Shown here piece by piece: positions 1 through 8,683 of a stretch of 64,000 bases of DNA (position 1 is its first letter; each line of letters opens with the position of its first letter). Under the pieces are notes generated by a model. That model was given only the letters and a program-made list of their open reading frames with translations, was not told the origin of the DNA and made no database searches. Both the position numbers and the translations under genes were made by a program. The DNA lies in contig NC_011565.1 in the NCBI RefSeq assembly GCF_000010645.1, forward strand, positions 324,001 through 388,000, in the 5' to 3' direction. Origin of the DNA: Candidatus Azobacteroides pseudotrichonymphae genomovar. CFP2. Lineage in GTDB: Bacteria > Bacteroidota > Bacteroidia > Bacteroidales > Azobacteroidaceae.

Positions 1-861
1 TTTATATTGCAAATATATGATAATCAATACCAATATAAATACTTTTCCATAAACTGCTTCAAATCCAATTTCAAATACTTTAGAAAAAATACCAATGCCA
101 AGTCCTGATACTATACAACCTAACAATTTACCTACTCCTCCAGTTACCACTACCAAAAATGAATCTACAATATAAGTTTGTCCCATATTGGGAACAATAT
201 TACCTATTAGGGTAACGGCACATCCCGCAATACCGGCCAAACCTGAACCCAACATAAAAGTAATCATATCTATCCTTTGTGTAGATATACCCACACAAGC
301 ACTAATGTTACGATTTTGTGTAACTGAACGAATTTGAATGCCTAATCTTGTCTTTTGAAAAAGAATATACATAAGAATAAACACAACAATACTTACTAGT
401 ATAATAAATAGGCGATTATAGGGGAGTATAAGTCCCTTAATAATTTCAAAGCCTCCAGATAAAATTGCAGGAGTTTTTATAGAGATCAGGTCTCCGAAAA
501 TATTTCTTGCTATCTGTATAAGTATTAAACTTATTCCCCACGTAGCAAGCAAACTTTCTAGGGGACGACTATATAGGTACCGTATAATTAGCCTTTCAAT
601 GACTAAACCAGCAAGAGCTGATGATAAAAAAGATATAGGCAATGAAACAAAAAAAGCAATGCCCTCCCATTCAGGAGGTAGAAAAGCAATAAATAACTGC
701 TGGATACAATAAGTAGTATAAGACCCTATCATAACAAACTCTCCATGACTCATATTGATGATACCTGCCAATCCATATATAACAGACAACCCTAACGCTT
801 CCAATATAAGAACACTACCTAAGCTCAACCCACTAAATACATCCTGTATGATATTAATCAT
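1..861 (-). CDS. urtB: Urea ABC transporter permease UrtB (3' end outside window)
   Basis: This is an inner-membrane permease of the branched-chain amino acid/urea (LIV) ABC family. The minus-strand frame opens at 861 with MINIIQDVFSGLSLGSVLIL and continues through GLAGIINMSHGEFVMIGSY, which is the conserved N-terminus of UrtB. It stays open to base 1 (287 codons) and ends in the EAVYGKVFILVLIII region that lies just before the usual C-terminus, so only a short tail is missing. Repeated hydrophobic segments fit a multi-pass membrane protein. It lies 93 bp downstream of urtA on the same strand. The usual urtC, urtD and urtE would lie beyond the left edge. Assignment to urea rather than branched-chain amino acids rests mainly on the adjacent, very typical UrtA. 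Confidence 0.9.
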   Translation of the reverse strand, partial: MINIIQDVFSGLSLGSVLILEALGLSVIYGLAGIINMSHGEFVMIGSYTTYCIQQLFIAFLPPEWEGIAFFVSLPISFLSSALAGLVIERLIIRYLYSRPLESLLATWGISLILIQIARNIFGDLISIKTPAILSGGFEIIKGLILPYNRLFIILVSIVVFILMYILFQKTRLGIQIRSVTQNRNISACVGISTQRIDMITFMLGSGLAGIAGCAVTLIGNIVPNMGQTYIVDSFLVVVTGGVGKLLGCIVSGLGIGIFSKVFEIGFEAVYGKVFILVLIIIYLQYK

Positions 862-954
862 CCTGTGATATTTTATGATATTTTAGAAAAAAGCGAATCT
901 ACACCCTCATTTACAATGTTAGACCTCATTATGACACCAATTATTACACAAGGA

Positions 955-2184
955 CTACTTAGCAAATTCACAAAAAGGCTCGGGACTTATTAATTCCTCT
1001 GTTTCCCAAATAACCTTAAATTGTCCATCAGGTAGTATTTTCGCTATTAAAACTTTTTTCGCTAAATGATGATTACACTTGTGCATTCTAACCAAACCTG
1101 CAGGAGATAATATCTCCAGATTAGAGAGAGCGTTTTTAACAGCTTCTACATCAAAAGAACCCGCTTTTTCTACCGCTTTTTTCCATAACTCCAAACTTGT
1201 ATATGACCAACAAATAGGATCATCTGTCACCCGATTTCTTCCCCCAGACAGATTATGTCGAAAACAATAGTTTTTGAAATTCTGTACAAATTTAATATTC
1301 TCCTCACTATTGATGGATTGATAATAATTCCACGCTGCTAAATGTCCGGTAAGAAATTCACTATCCATTGCTCGTAACTCGTCTTCAGCAACAGAAAATG
1401 CCATAATAGGACAAACAGATGCACTTAGTCCCTGATTAGCAAACTCTTTGTAAAAAGGAACATTGCTGTCTCCATTAATCGTACTTAATACAACAGTTTT
1501 ACCAGCTAAACTAAATCGCTTAATTTTTGAAACAATAGTTTGATAATCTTGGTGGTGAAAAGGAGTGTATTCCTCAATAATATTTTCAACAGGAACTCCC
1601 TTCGCCAACAGGAAGTTCTTAAGAATTCTATTAGCTGTACGCGGAAATATATAATCTGTTCCCAACAAATAGAATTTTCTGTAACCTCCTCCTGCTTCAC
1701 TCATTAAATACTCGGCAGCAGGGATAAGTTGCTGATTCGGAGTTCCCCCTGTGTAAATAACATTAGGTGAACATTCTTGACCTTCATACTGTACAGGATA
1801 AAAAAGCAATCCATTGTACTCCTCAAAAATTGGCAATACTGATTTGCGGGATACAGAGGTCCAACAGCCAAAAACAGCCACTACTTTATCCTTACTTAAC
1901 AGTTCCCTTGACTTTTCGGCAAACAAATCCCAATCAGAAGCAGGATCCACAATTTTTGGAACAATAGTTTTTCCTAAAACACCACCCGAAGCATTGATCT
2001 CATCAATTCCCATCATGAGCACATCACGTAAAGAAACCTCAGAAATAGCCATAGTACCACTAAGAGAATGTAATATCCCTATTTTCACAGTTTTTTTATC
2101 CACATCATTTTTTTTCTTTGACAAACACCCTGTTCCCCCTATAACGATAAACACACAAATTATTTTCAATAACAATTGCTTCAT
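955..2184 (-). CDS. urtA: Urea ABC transporter substrate-binding lipoprotein UrtA
   Basis: This is the high-affinity urea-binding component that delivers urea to UrtB/C. The sequence has hallmark UrtA segments: KIGILHSLSGTMAISE near the mature N-terminus, then AVFGCWTSVSRKSVLP, GLLFYPVQYEGQECSPN and GTPNQQ. The reading frame extends upstream to 2235, but I place the start at the ATG at 2184. From there MKQLLLKIICVFIVIGGTGC forms a short lipoprotein signal peptide ending in a lipobox-like Cys, and the 17 extra residues would bury that signal. Predicted length is 409 aa, normal for the family. In an endosymbiont this points to urea as a nitrogen source, possibly host waste nitrogen; no urease gene is in the window, so that link is inference. 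Confidence 0.92.
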   Translation of the reverse strand: MKQLLLKIICVFIVIGGTGCLSKKKNDVDKKTVKIGILHSLSGTMAISEVSLRDVLMMGIDEINASGGVLGKTIVPKIVDPASDWDLFAEKSRELLSKDKVVAVFGCWTSVSRKSVLPIFEEYNGLLFYPVQYEGQECSPNVIYTGGTPNQQLIPAAEYLMSEAGGGYRKFYLLGTDYIFPRTANRILKNFLLAKGVPVENIIEEYTPFHHQDYQTIVSKIKRFSLAGKTVVLSTINGDSNVPFYKEFANQGLSASVCPIMAFSVAEDELRAMDSEFLTGHLAAWNYYQSINSEENIKFVQNFKNYCFRHNLSGGRNRVTDDPICWSYTSLELWKKAVEKAGSFDVEAVKNALSNLEILSPAGLVRMHKCNHHLAKKVLIAKILPDGQFKVIWETEELISPEPFCEFAK

Positions 2185-2317
2185 CTTTTTGACACTATTT
2201 TGGACAATAACTCCTTTTCTCCATGAATTTCTCATATTGAACTATCACTTTTGAAATCAAAATTCATAAAATCCTACATACTTAATTTTTTTTTTACTCT
2301 TCTGAATTCAATTTCTC

Positions 2318-2347
2318 TATATGATTATTATTTATATGATTATTATT
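2318..2347. repeat. 15-bp exact tandem duplication
   Basis: Two identical adjacent copies of tatatgattattatt, at 2318-2332 and 2333-2347, in the gap upstream of urtA. It belongs to a set of similar duplications found only in gaps in this window. Confidence 0.9.
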
Positions 2348-3057
2348 TTAAATATTTCTGTAAATTCAAAATTCGCAATTATAGATCCCACCACTATTTA
2401 TGGTTTCGGGACTAAAGGTATAATACATTTTGTACATCACAAATTTTTGATAGGTGGATTTCCTTATCAGATTCATCACTGAATTTTGGATGTATATAAG
2501 GTTAAAAAAAAATGAAATCTTATGATTAAAATAAAATCGATTACATTATCTTAATTCGATCTCTGAATAATTCAAACTTATATTATTATAATTTAGAGTG
2601 TTACAGAAAGTTTCTCTTTCAATATAAACCAAAATAGATTATGAAGAGATTACATTGACAACCTATTAAGTCAATAATTTTTCAAAATTTCAAAAAAATA
2701 TTAATTGACCTAATATTTAGTTAAATATCTTATGAAAAGGGGTTCATTCACGAACATTTTGTATAAAATACTTCACCACGCAAATATTTACCCACTTGAC
2801 TAAGAAGGAATAGGAGATAGTGCAAAGTTACTATCTGAAATAGTAAATGATGTAGATAACTGCCAGTTGTAAGAGTTTTTCGTTGGGGAATTTTTACATG
2901 GGAGTAGTATCAAGAAATACGAACATTATTAGAGAAGGGAAACAACATTACTCCTACATGTTATCAAGAGCATGTAAGAGTTTTTCAAGCAGTTGCATCC
3001 TGCACATTAATCCACGGGTAGAAAAGGTTAGAGAAAATTACGAATGCATATCGCCAA

Positions 3058-3115
3058 TTGGATGTTCTCGCTGTATAGTTTTCTGTATAGCTTCCTATAC
3101 AGCGAGAACATCCAA
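3058..3115. repeat. Perfect 21-bp inverted repeat (hairpin)
   Basis: The arms at 3058-3078 and 3095-3115 are exact reverse complements (ttggatgttctcgctgtata plus g), separated by a 16-base loop that itself contains another ctgtatag. The arms are more GC-rich than the surroundings. No T-tract follows, so it is not a textbook terminator. Perfect pairing in otherwise decayed DNA suggests either recent origin or selection. Confidence 0.9.
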
Positions 3116-3190
3116 GATTCACCGCAATGATTTTATTCGATTTGAATAAGGACGAGAAAGTTTTCGAGGAAGTTTAAATAAATAAAACTA

Positions 3191-3445
3191 ATGTATCAAA
3201 CGAAAATACCATTCCCTATTCCTAATTCTTATAAATGTATAAGAAAAGGATATTTGAGATGGTATTCTATTGAAAATAAAGATTGCTGCCTTTATAAACC
3301 ATATGTCAAAGGCGACAAAATTGTGGTTGAAGAAATTCAAAACAATAGTATCTTTATAAGATATATGGGTAAAAGTTACATTTTGTCATCAGTACATAAA
3401 CAAAGATTCTGTGAGATGTTCAAACCTTATAAAGGTTGTCCTTAA
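3191..3445 (+). CDS. Small hypothetical protein (84 aa), uncertain
   Basis: An ATG-started frame of 84 codons begins MYQTKIPFPIPNSYKCIRKG and ends in a Cys-Pro tail. It has no signal peptide, membrane segment or motif I recognise. The middle (KGDKIVVEEIQNNSIFIRYM) has the alternating pattern of a beta-rich domain, which makes it slightly more credible than a random frame. It stands alone in a decayed gap just after a large hairpin. It may be a small real gene, a remnant, or chance. Confidence 0.25.
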   Translation: MYQTKIPFPIPNSYKCIRKGYLRWYSIENKDCCLYKPYVKGDKIVVEEIQNNSIFIRYMGKSYILSSVHKQRFCEMFKPYKGCP

Positions 3446-3830
3446 TACCTATGGAAATGAATATACAAACGATAAGACAATAAACTAAATGCCATGAGAA
3501 CCATGTTCGACTCAAAGTTTTACAAAAAATCAAGGATTTCTCTGTAAATCAATTCAAGGAGAAAAGTTATTGCTAATAGTTGACACTATTTTTTTTACTA
3601 AAATGTTGGTCTGGGGTCGTCTTTGGGGACTATTCCGTCCTGAGTTAGAAACGTATAGTTATTATATTTTTAGCCACATGCTGAAAAAAAAGTAGTCCCC
3701 CGAACTTAAGAAAAGACTTTTTAGAAATAGTTAAAAAAGCTCAAAAATCATTTCTCTAAAATTATATATGCACGCATCTGATTAGGATAAATCAAAATCG
3801 ACAACAAAAAAAGATCTAGATTGATAAATT

Positions 3831-4823
3831 ATGTCAATAGTAGTAAGTGGTGTTCGTCCAACGGGCAATTTGCATTTGGGGAATTATTATGGTGCAATAA
3901 CCAATTTTCTTAAAATGCAAGAAAGAAATGAATGTTATTTTTTTATTGCTGATCTGCATTCATTGACTACTCATCCCGATCCTAAAATGTTACACACAAA
4001 TGTAAGAAATATTCTCTCTGAATATCTTGCTTGTGGAATAGATCCTGAAAAAGCAGCTATTTATATGCAAAGTGATATTCCCGAAATCGTACAATTATAC
4101 CTTCTGCTTAATATGCTTGCTCCTATTGCAGAATTGAAGAAAACTGTATCATTTAAAGATAAGATTAGGAAGAATCCTGAAAATATTAATGCTGGCTTAT
4201 TCACTTACCCTGTTTTAATGGCGGCCGATATCTTAATCTTTAACGCAAATTACGTTCCAGTAGGAAAAGACCAAGAGCAACATTTGGAGCTTACTCGTAA
4301 TTATGCTAGTCGTTTCAATCATAGATACAATGTAAACTATTTTAATCAACCTACAGCATATATTTTTGACAAAGAACTAATCGAAATCCCAGGATTGAAT
4401 GGAAGTGGAAAAATGGGAAAATCTGAAAGTAATTGTATCTATTTAGTTGATAACCCCCAAATAATTGAAAAGAAAGTAAGAAGTGCTTTAACTGATAACG
4501 GTCCAGTAGGAGAAAACACACCTAAGCCTGATTATATAGAAAATCTTTTTACTCTTTTAAGAGCAGTCTCAACACCTGAGGTGGTCTCTTACTACGAAAA
4601 TCTTTGGATAGTAGGAGCTACCAAATGGTATAGTAACTTAAAAAAACAATTAGCAGAAGATATTATCAAATTAACTATTCCCATCCGTCAACGTGTTAAT
4701 GATATTCGTAATGATGATACTTATCTACGTAAAGTAACTCAAGAAGGAGCAGAAAAAGCCAAAGAAACTGCTAGAAAAACACTAAAAGAAGTAAAGCAAT
4801 TGATGGGGTTCAAATCTTTTTAA
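3831..4823 (+). CDS. trpS: Tryptophanyl-tRNA synthetase
   Basis: This cytoplasmic class I aminoacyl-tRNA synthetase charges tRNA-Trp with tryptophan using ATP. The 330-aa protein has the usual bacterial TrpRS length. The N-terminal SGVRPTGNLHLGNYYGA carries the HIGH-type signature (HLGN, residues 15-18). The second ATP-binding signature is KMGKS at residues 194-198, and GKDQEQHLELTRN is the conserved active-site segment before it. The ATG at 3831 directly precedes the conserved start of the fold, so the start is secure. It stands alone, with uxaC following after about 80 bp and probably having its own promoter. Confidence 0.97.
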   Translation: MSIVVSGVRPTGNLHLGNYYGAITNFLKMQERNECYFFIADLHSLTTHPDPKMLHTNVRNILSEYLACGIDPEKAAIYMQSDIPEIVQLYLLLNMLAPIAELKKTVSFKDKIRKNPENINAGLFTYPVLMAADILIFNANYVPVGKDQEQHLELTRNYASRFNHRYNVNYFNQPTAYIFDKELIEIPGLNGSGKMGKSESNCIYLVDNPQIIEKKVRSALTDNGPVGENTPKPDYIENLFTLLRAVSTPEVVSYYENLWIVGATKWYSNLKKQLAEDIIKLTIPIRQRVNDIRNDDTYLRKVTQEGAEKAKETARKTLKEVKQLMGFKSF

Positions 4824-4855
4824 GATCGACTTTTAGTTTTTACTAAAGATCTCTG

Positions 4856-4863
4856 TACTTTTG
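4856..4863 (+). promoter_or_regulatory. Bacteroidota-type -7 box upstream of uxaC
   Basis: TACTTTTG matches the Bacteroidota -7 consensus TAnnTTTG exactly. It lies 42 bp before the uxaC ATG at 4906. It overlaps a TTG codon at 4861 that would otherwise extend the uxaC frame, which argues against that upstream start. No clear TTTG box at -33 is visible. Confidence 0.5.
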
Positions 4864-4905
4864 AAAAAGAAAAATAATCCTTTAACATTAAAGAGACAAA
4901 ATGCC

Positions 4906-6315
4906 ATGAAAACATTTATGGATGACAATTTCATTCTCCAAACAGAAATAGCTCGCCAACTTTATCACGAAAATGCTAAATCTCTTCCCATAATAGATTA
5001 CCATTGTCATCTTTCACCTGAAATGATAGCTGATGACCGACAATTTGACAATTTAGGTCAAATTTGGCTAGAAGGAGACCATTATAAATGGCGAGCTATG
5101 CGTACAAATGGAATAGATGAGCGTTACATTACAGGAGAAAGTACTTCTGACTTTGAAAAGTTTGAAAAATGGGCTGAAACAGTCCCTTATACTATGCGAA
5201 ATCCACTTTATCATTGGACACACTTGGAGTTAAAAACAGTATTTGGAATTAATAAGCTCTTGAACCCTAAAAGTGCTTTAGAGATCTATGAACATTGTAC
5301 AGATCTACTTCGAACTCCAGCGTTTAGCACTCGCAATTTGATGGAACGCTACAACGTAGAAGTAATTTGTACTACTGACGACCCAATAGATTCGTTAGAG
5401 CATCATATCAAGTTAAAAAATGAAGGATTTAAAATTAAGGTTTTGCCTACATGGCGACCGGATAAAACTATGGAAGTAGAAAATCCATCTGACTACCGCA
5501 AGTATGTAGAAAAATTATCTACTGTTTCAGGGATTGCAATCAATTGTTTCGAGCATTTGTTAGAAGCATTAAAAGTGCGTCATGATTTTTTCGATTCCGT
5601 AGGATGCAAATTATCTGATCATGGATTAGAAATGTTCTACGCTGAGGATTATACTTTATCTAGTATCAACACAATTTTCAACAAAGTATATGACAAAGGT
5701 AATAAATTGAATAATGACGAGATAGTAAGATTCAAATCTTGTATGCTCATAGAACTAGCAAAAATGGACTGGGAAAAAAATTGGGCACAGCAGTTTCATT
5801 ATGGGGCACTTCGTAACAATAATACCAAGATGTTTATGCAGATAGGGGCTGATAGTGGCTATGATTCCATAGGAGATTGGAATACAGCGAGATCCATGTC
5901 TAAATTTTTAAACTGTTTAGATAAACAAAACAAGCTAACACGGACGATCTTATATAATCTCAATCCTAATGACAATGAAATGATTGCAACAATGGTTGGC
6001 AATTTTCAAGATGGCTCAATAGCTGGGAAAATACAGTTTGGAGCAGGATGGTGGTTCTTAGACCAAAAGATGGGAATGGAAGCACAAATGAATTCTTTGT
6101 CTGTACTTGGGCTTTTGAGTCACTTTGTAGGAATGTTGACGGATTCACGCAGTTTTCTCTCTTATACTCGCCACGAATACTTCCGACGAATACTTTGCAA
6201 CTTGGTAGGAAATGATGTGGAACAAGGACTATTACCTGTCTCTGAATTGTCATTTCTCGGTCAATTGGTTGAAAATATCTCTTATTACAATGCAAAAAAA
6301 TATTTCGGATTTTAG
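4906..6315 (+). CDS. uxaC: Glucuronate isomerase (uronate isomerase)
   Basis: UxaC isomerises D-glucuronate to D-fructuronate and D-galacturonate to D-tagaturonate, the first step of hexuronate breakdown. From the ATG at 4906 the protein is 469 aa, exactly the family length. DYHCHLSPEMIADD near residues 31-44 carries the metal-binding HxH of the amidohydrolase-like barrel. Further conserved blocks are VICTTDDPIDSLEHH, LPTWRPDK and the C-terminal GMLTDSRSFLSYTRHEYFRR. The frame is open upstream to a TTG at 4861, but that codon sits within a probable promoter box. In a plant-fibre environment this gene indicates use of uronates from hemicellulose or pectin; the other pathway genes are not in the window. 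Confidence 0.95.
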   Translation: MKTFMDDNFILQTEIARQLYHENAKSLPIIDYHCHLSPEMIADDRQFDNLGQIWLEGDHYKWRAMRTNGIDERYITGESTSDFEKFEKWAETVPYTMRNPLYHWTHLELKTVFGINKLLNPKSALEIYEHCTDLLRTPAFSTRNLMERYNVEVICTTDDPIDSLEHHIKLKNEGFKIKVLPTWRPDKTMEVENPSDYRKYVEKLSTVSGIAINCFEHLLEALKVRHDFFDSVGCKLSDHGLEMFYAEDYTLSSINTIFNKVYDKGNKLNNDEIVRFKSCMLIELAKMDWEKNWAQQFHYGALRNNNTKMFMQIGADSGYDSIGDWNTARSMSKFLNCLDKQNKLTRTILYNLNPNDNEMIATMVGNFQDGSIAGKIQFGAGWWFLDQKMGMEAQMNSLSVLGLLSHFVGMLTDSRSFLSYTRHEYFRRILCNLVGNDVEQGLLPVSELSFLGQLVENISYYNAKKYFGF

Positions 6316-6376
6316 ATTTCAGAATCAGTGTTTTGTAAAATCATTCTAATCAAAATTATTATACATAGACATATAG

Positions 6377-7036
6377 ATGAAAATCAACAATATTTTTAGT
6401 GTTTTTACTCCAAAAAATACAAAATTTTTCTTCTTGTTAAACGAAACAGCTATAATTTTGGATCAAGCAGGAGACCTTTTAATTAAATTATTTTCTCCTA
6501 TGGACAAAGATAAAATCGGAGAAAGAAATAAAATTTGCAAATTAATCAAAGGAGAAGAATTGAAGGGTGACCGAGTGACTCACCAAATTTTCAAGACTTT
6601 AAATGAAACTTTTATCGTACCTTTCGATAGAGAAGATATCAGTACTCTCGCTGATGAAATGGACAATGCAATTGATACAATAAATCGTTCAGCACATAAA
6701 GTATTGATGTACGTTCCAGAACAATTGCCAAATTCCACTTTGCTTTTGGCAAAAATTATAAAAAAAGAAACATCCGAAATTAAAGCTGCCATAGGTAAAT
6801 TGTCTAGTCTAAAAACAGATGGACAATTAATTCGCAAAAGTTACAAAGCAATTAAAGCAATGGAAAAAGAAGCAGACATGGTATATGAAAAAGGAATTGT
6901 AGATCTATTCCACAGTAAAATACGGACATTTGAAATAATGAAACTAAAAGAAATCATTCAGGAACTAGAAAAATCTACTAACAAAATCAATGATGTAGGC
7001 AAGGTTATAAAAAATATTTTTATTAAGTATACTTGA
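6377..7036 (+). CDS. DUF47 (PhoU-like) phosphate-transport accessory protein
   Basis: A 219-aa, highly charged, helical protein of the DUF47/PhoU-like family. These proteins are typically encoded directly upstream of a PiT-type phosphate transporter and are thought to regulate or assist it. The sequence begins MKINNIFSVFTPKNTKFFFL and includes the typical EREDISTLADEMDNAIDTI-like helix (here DREDISTLADEMDNAIDTIN) and a C-terminal EIIQELEKSTNKINDVGKVI segment. There is no signal peptide or membrane span, so it is cytoplasmic or membrane-peripheral. It is separated from the PiT gene by 70 bp on the same strand, so co-transcription is likely. Confidence 0.88.
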   Translation: MKINNIFSVFTPKNTKFFFLLNETAIILDQAGDLLIKLFSPMDKDKIGERNKICKLIKGEELKGDRVTHQIFKTLNETFIVPFDREDISTLADEMDNAIDTINRSAHKVLMYVPEQLPNSTLLLAKIIKKETSEIKAAIGKLSSLKTDGQLIRKSYKAIKAMEKEADMVYEKGIVDLFHSKIRTFEIMKLKEIIQELEKSTNKINDVGKVIKNIFIKYT

Positions 7037-7106
7037 ATGAATCTCCTTTTTTAACATACATAAAGGAATTATGAAAATCATGATTTGTAAATATTCTCTT
7101 TCCTAA

Positions 7107-8111
7107 ATGACTTTATTTGTTATTATCATAATTTTGTCGCTTGTTTTTGACTTCGTCAATGGTTTTCATGATGCTGCGAATTCAATCGCCACGATTGTAT
7201 CCACACGTGTCTTAACTCCATTTCAAGCTGTGCTATGGGCTGCTTCATTCAATTTTATTGCATTCTTTGTTGCTAAATACATAATAGGAGGATTTGGTAT
7301 TGCTCAAACTGTAGCCAAATCGGTATTAGAAGAATTTGTTACACTACCCATTATTTTATCCGGTTTAATTGCTGCAATTATTTGGAATTTACTTACATGG
7401 ATATTGGGGATCCCATCATCGTCATCTCATACATTGATTGGAGGTTTTACGGGGGCATCTATTTGTGGAGCAGGATTTCAATCTATACATGCCGGTGTAA
7501 TTATTAAAATTATATCTTTCATTGTATTAGCTCCTTTGATAGGAATGATAATATCCTTTGTTATTACGGTTGGAGTATTATGGATCTCCCAAAAAACAAA
7601 TACAAAAAAAACAAAAAATATATTTAAAAAATTACAATTACTTTCTTCAGGATTATTTAGCTTAGGACATGGATTAAACGACTCTCAAAAAATAATTGGA
7701 ATTATTGCTACAGCTATGATTGCCATTAAACAAATAAACTCTGTTCAATCCGTACCTGATTGGGTACCTTTAGCTTGTTTTATTTCTATCGGACTCGGAA
7801 CTATGATGGGAGGCTGGCGTATTGTAAAAACAATGGGGACAAAAATTACTAAAGTAACAGCATTAGAAGGAGTATGTGCCGAGACAGCTGGTGCTTTAAC
7901 TTTGTTTATTACCGAAATACTAAAAATTCCTGTAAGTACCACTCATACAATAACAGGAGCAATTATGGGTGTAGGTACAGTAAAAAGGTTATCAGCTGTA
8001 CGGTGGAATGTTACAATAAATTTACTTTGGGCATGGATACTTACTATACCAACAAGTGCTTTGCTGGCCAGTATAGTTTATTTATTAATTCAACTCTTTG
8101 GAATAGTATAA
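7107..8111 (+). CDS. pit: PiT-family inorganic phosphate transporter
   Basis: A 334-aa inner-membrane, low-affinity phosphate permease of the PiT family. Both duplicated family signatures are visible: FDFVNGFHDAANSIATIVSTR near residues 14-34 and the second-repeat SLGHGLNDSQKIIGIIA. Each is followed by a serine/threonine-rich turn (GIPSSSSHTLIGG and KIPVSTTHTITGAIMG). About ten hydrophobic segments are evident. The upstream DUF47 gene is its usual partner. The downstream hdrC starts 27 bp later, so transcription may continue into the hdr cluster, although there is no functional reason to link them. Confidence 0.94.
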   Translation: MTLFVIIIILSLVFDFVNGFHDAANSIATIVSTRVLTPFQAVLWAASFNFIAFFVAKYIIGGFGIAQTVAKSVLEEFVTLPIILSGLIAAIIWNLLTWILGIPSSSSHTLIGGFTGASICGAGFQSIHAGVIIKIISFIVLAPLIGMIISFVITVGVLWISQKTNTKKTKNIFKKLQLLSSGLFSLGHGLNDSQKIIGIIATAMIAIKQINSVQSVPDWVPLACFISIGLGTMMGGWRIVKTMGTKITKVTALEGVCAETAGALTLFITEILKIPVSTTHTITGAIMGVGTVKRLSAVRWNVTINLLWAWILTIPTSALLASIVYLLIQLFGIV

Positions 8112-8137
8112 AATAATATTTAGTATTTAGCTATATA

Positions 8138-8683
8138 ATGAACTATAAAAAAATATTAAGTACTGATATCCTCCGCTACACAGGAATAAGTATTGTCCGA
8201 TGCTATCAGTGTGGCAAATGTTCGGCTGGTTGTCCTATGTCCGAAAATATGGATTTCACCCCTAACGTGATAATGCGCATGCTTCAAACAGAAGAAAAAG
8301 ACACAGATGAACAAATTCTCGGGTCCCAATCGATATGGTTATGTACCTCATGTGAAATGTGTGTTTCTCGTTGCCCGATGGAAATCAATATTCCAAAAAT
8401 AATGGATTATTTACGACAGCATTCTCTAAAAAAAGGGTTGCAAAATAAAAAAGCAAAACGAAATATTATCCCTTTCCACTGTTCGTTTTTGGATTCTATC
8501 AAACATACGGGACGTCTTAATGAAATAGGTTTGATTATGAGATATAAAATAAAGACACTCAACCTCTTACAAGATTTAGATATCGCTTTTCGTATGTTAA
8601 TAAAGGGAAAGTTACCTCTGTTACCTGAAATGGTAAAGAAAAAGAAACAATTATCAACCATTTTCAAAGAAACTAAAAAATGA
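8138..8683 (+). CDS. hdrC: Heterodisulfide reductase subunit C-like Fe-S protein
   Basis: HdrC relays electrons between HdrA and the HdrB active site. The 181-aa protein has two [4Fe-4S] binding motifs in its first half: CYQCGKCSAGCPMS (near residues 22-35) and CTSCEMCVSRCPMEINIP (near residues 69-86). These are the hallmark of HdrC/GlpC-type subunits. The rest is a basic helical tail. Its stop overlaps the hdrB start (ATGA), so the two are translationally coupled. Such subunits occur outside methanogens in acetogens and sulfate reducers as parts of flavin-based bifurcating complexes. The physiological disulfide here is unknown. Confidence 0.9.
   Translation: MNYKKILSTDILRYTGISIVRCYQCGKCSAGCPMSENMDFTPNVIMRMLQTEEKDTDEQILGSQSIWLCTSCEMCVSRCPMEINIPKIMDYLRQHSLKKGLQNKKAKRNIIPFHCSFLDSIKHTGRLNEIGLIMRYKIKTLNLLQDLDIAFRMLIKGKLPLLPEMVKKKKQLSTIFKETKK

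Larger units (their letters stand above)
2236..3830. other. Long mostly non-coding gap between urtA and trpS
   Basis: About 1.6 kb without a recognisable gene. It holds a 15-bp exact tandem duplication at 2318-2347, a 21-bp perfect hairpin at 3058-3115 and two small ORFs. The ORF at 2883-3149 runs through the hairpin and looks accidental; the ORF at 3191-3445 is listed separately. Around 3620-3700 the segments ggggacta and tagtcccc are complementary but 60 bp apart; I see no known RNA family there. The gap fits decayed sequence. Confidence 0.6.

Noticed and set aside
2883-3149. 88-aa + strand ORF
   Set aside because: It reads straight through both arms of a perfect hairpin and has no recognisable features; most likely chance.
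3598-3710. Structured leader RNA (T-box-like) before trpS
   Set aside because: Complementary ggggacta/tagtcccc segments are 60 bp apart, but no T-box core or terminator/antiterminator is recognisable.
4861-4905. Upstream TTG start for uxaC giving a 484-aa protein
   Set aside because: The TTG lies inside an exact TAnnTTTG promoter box, the added residues are lysine-rich, and the ATG at 4906 gives the family length of 469 aa.
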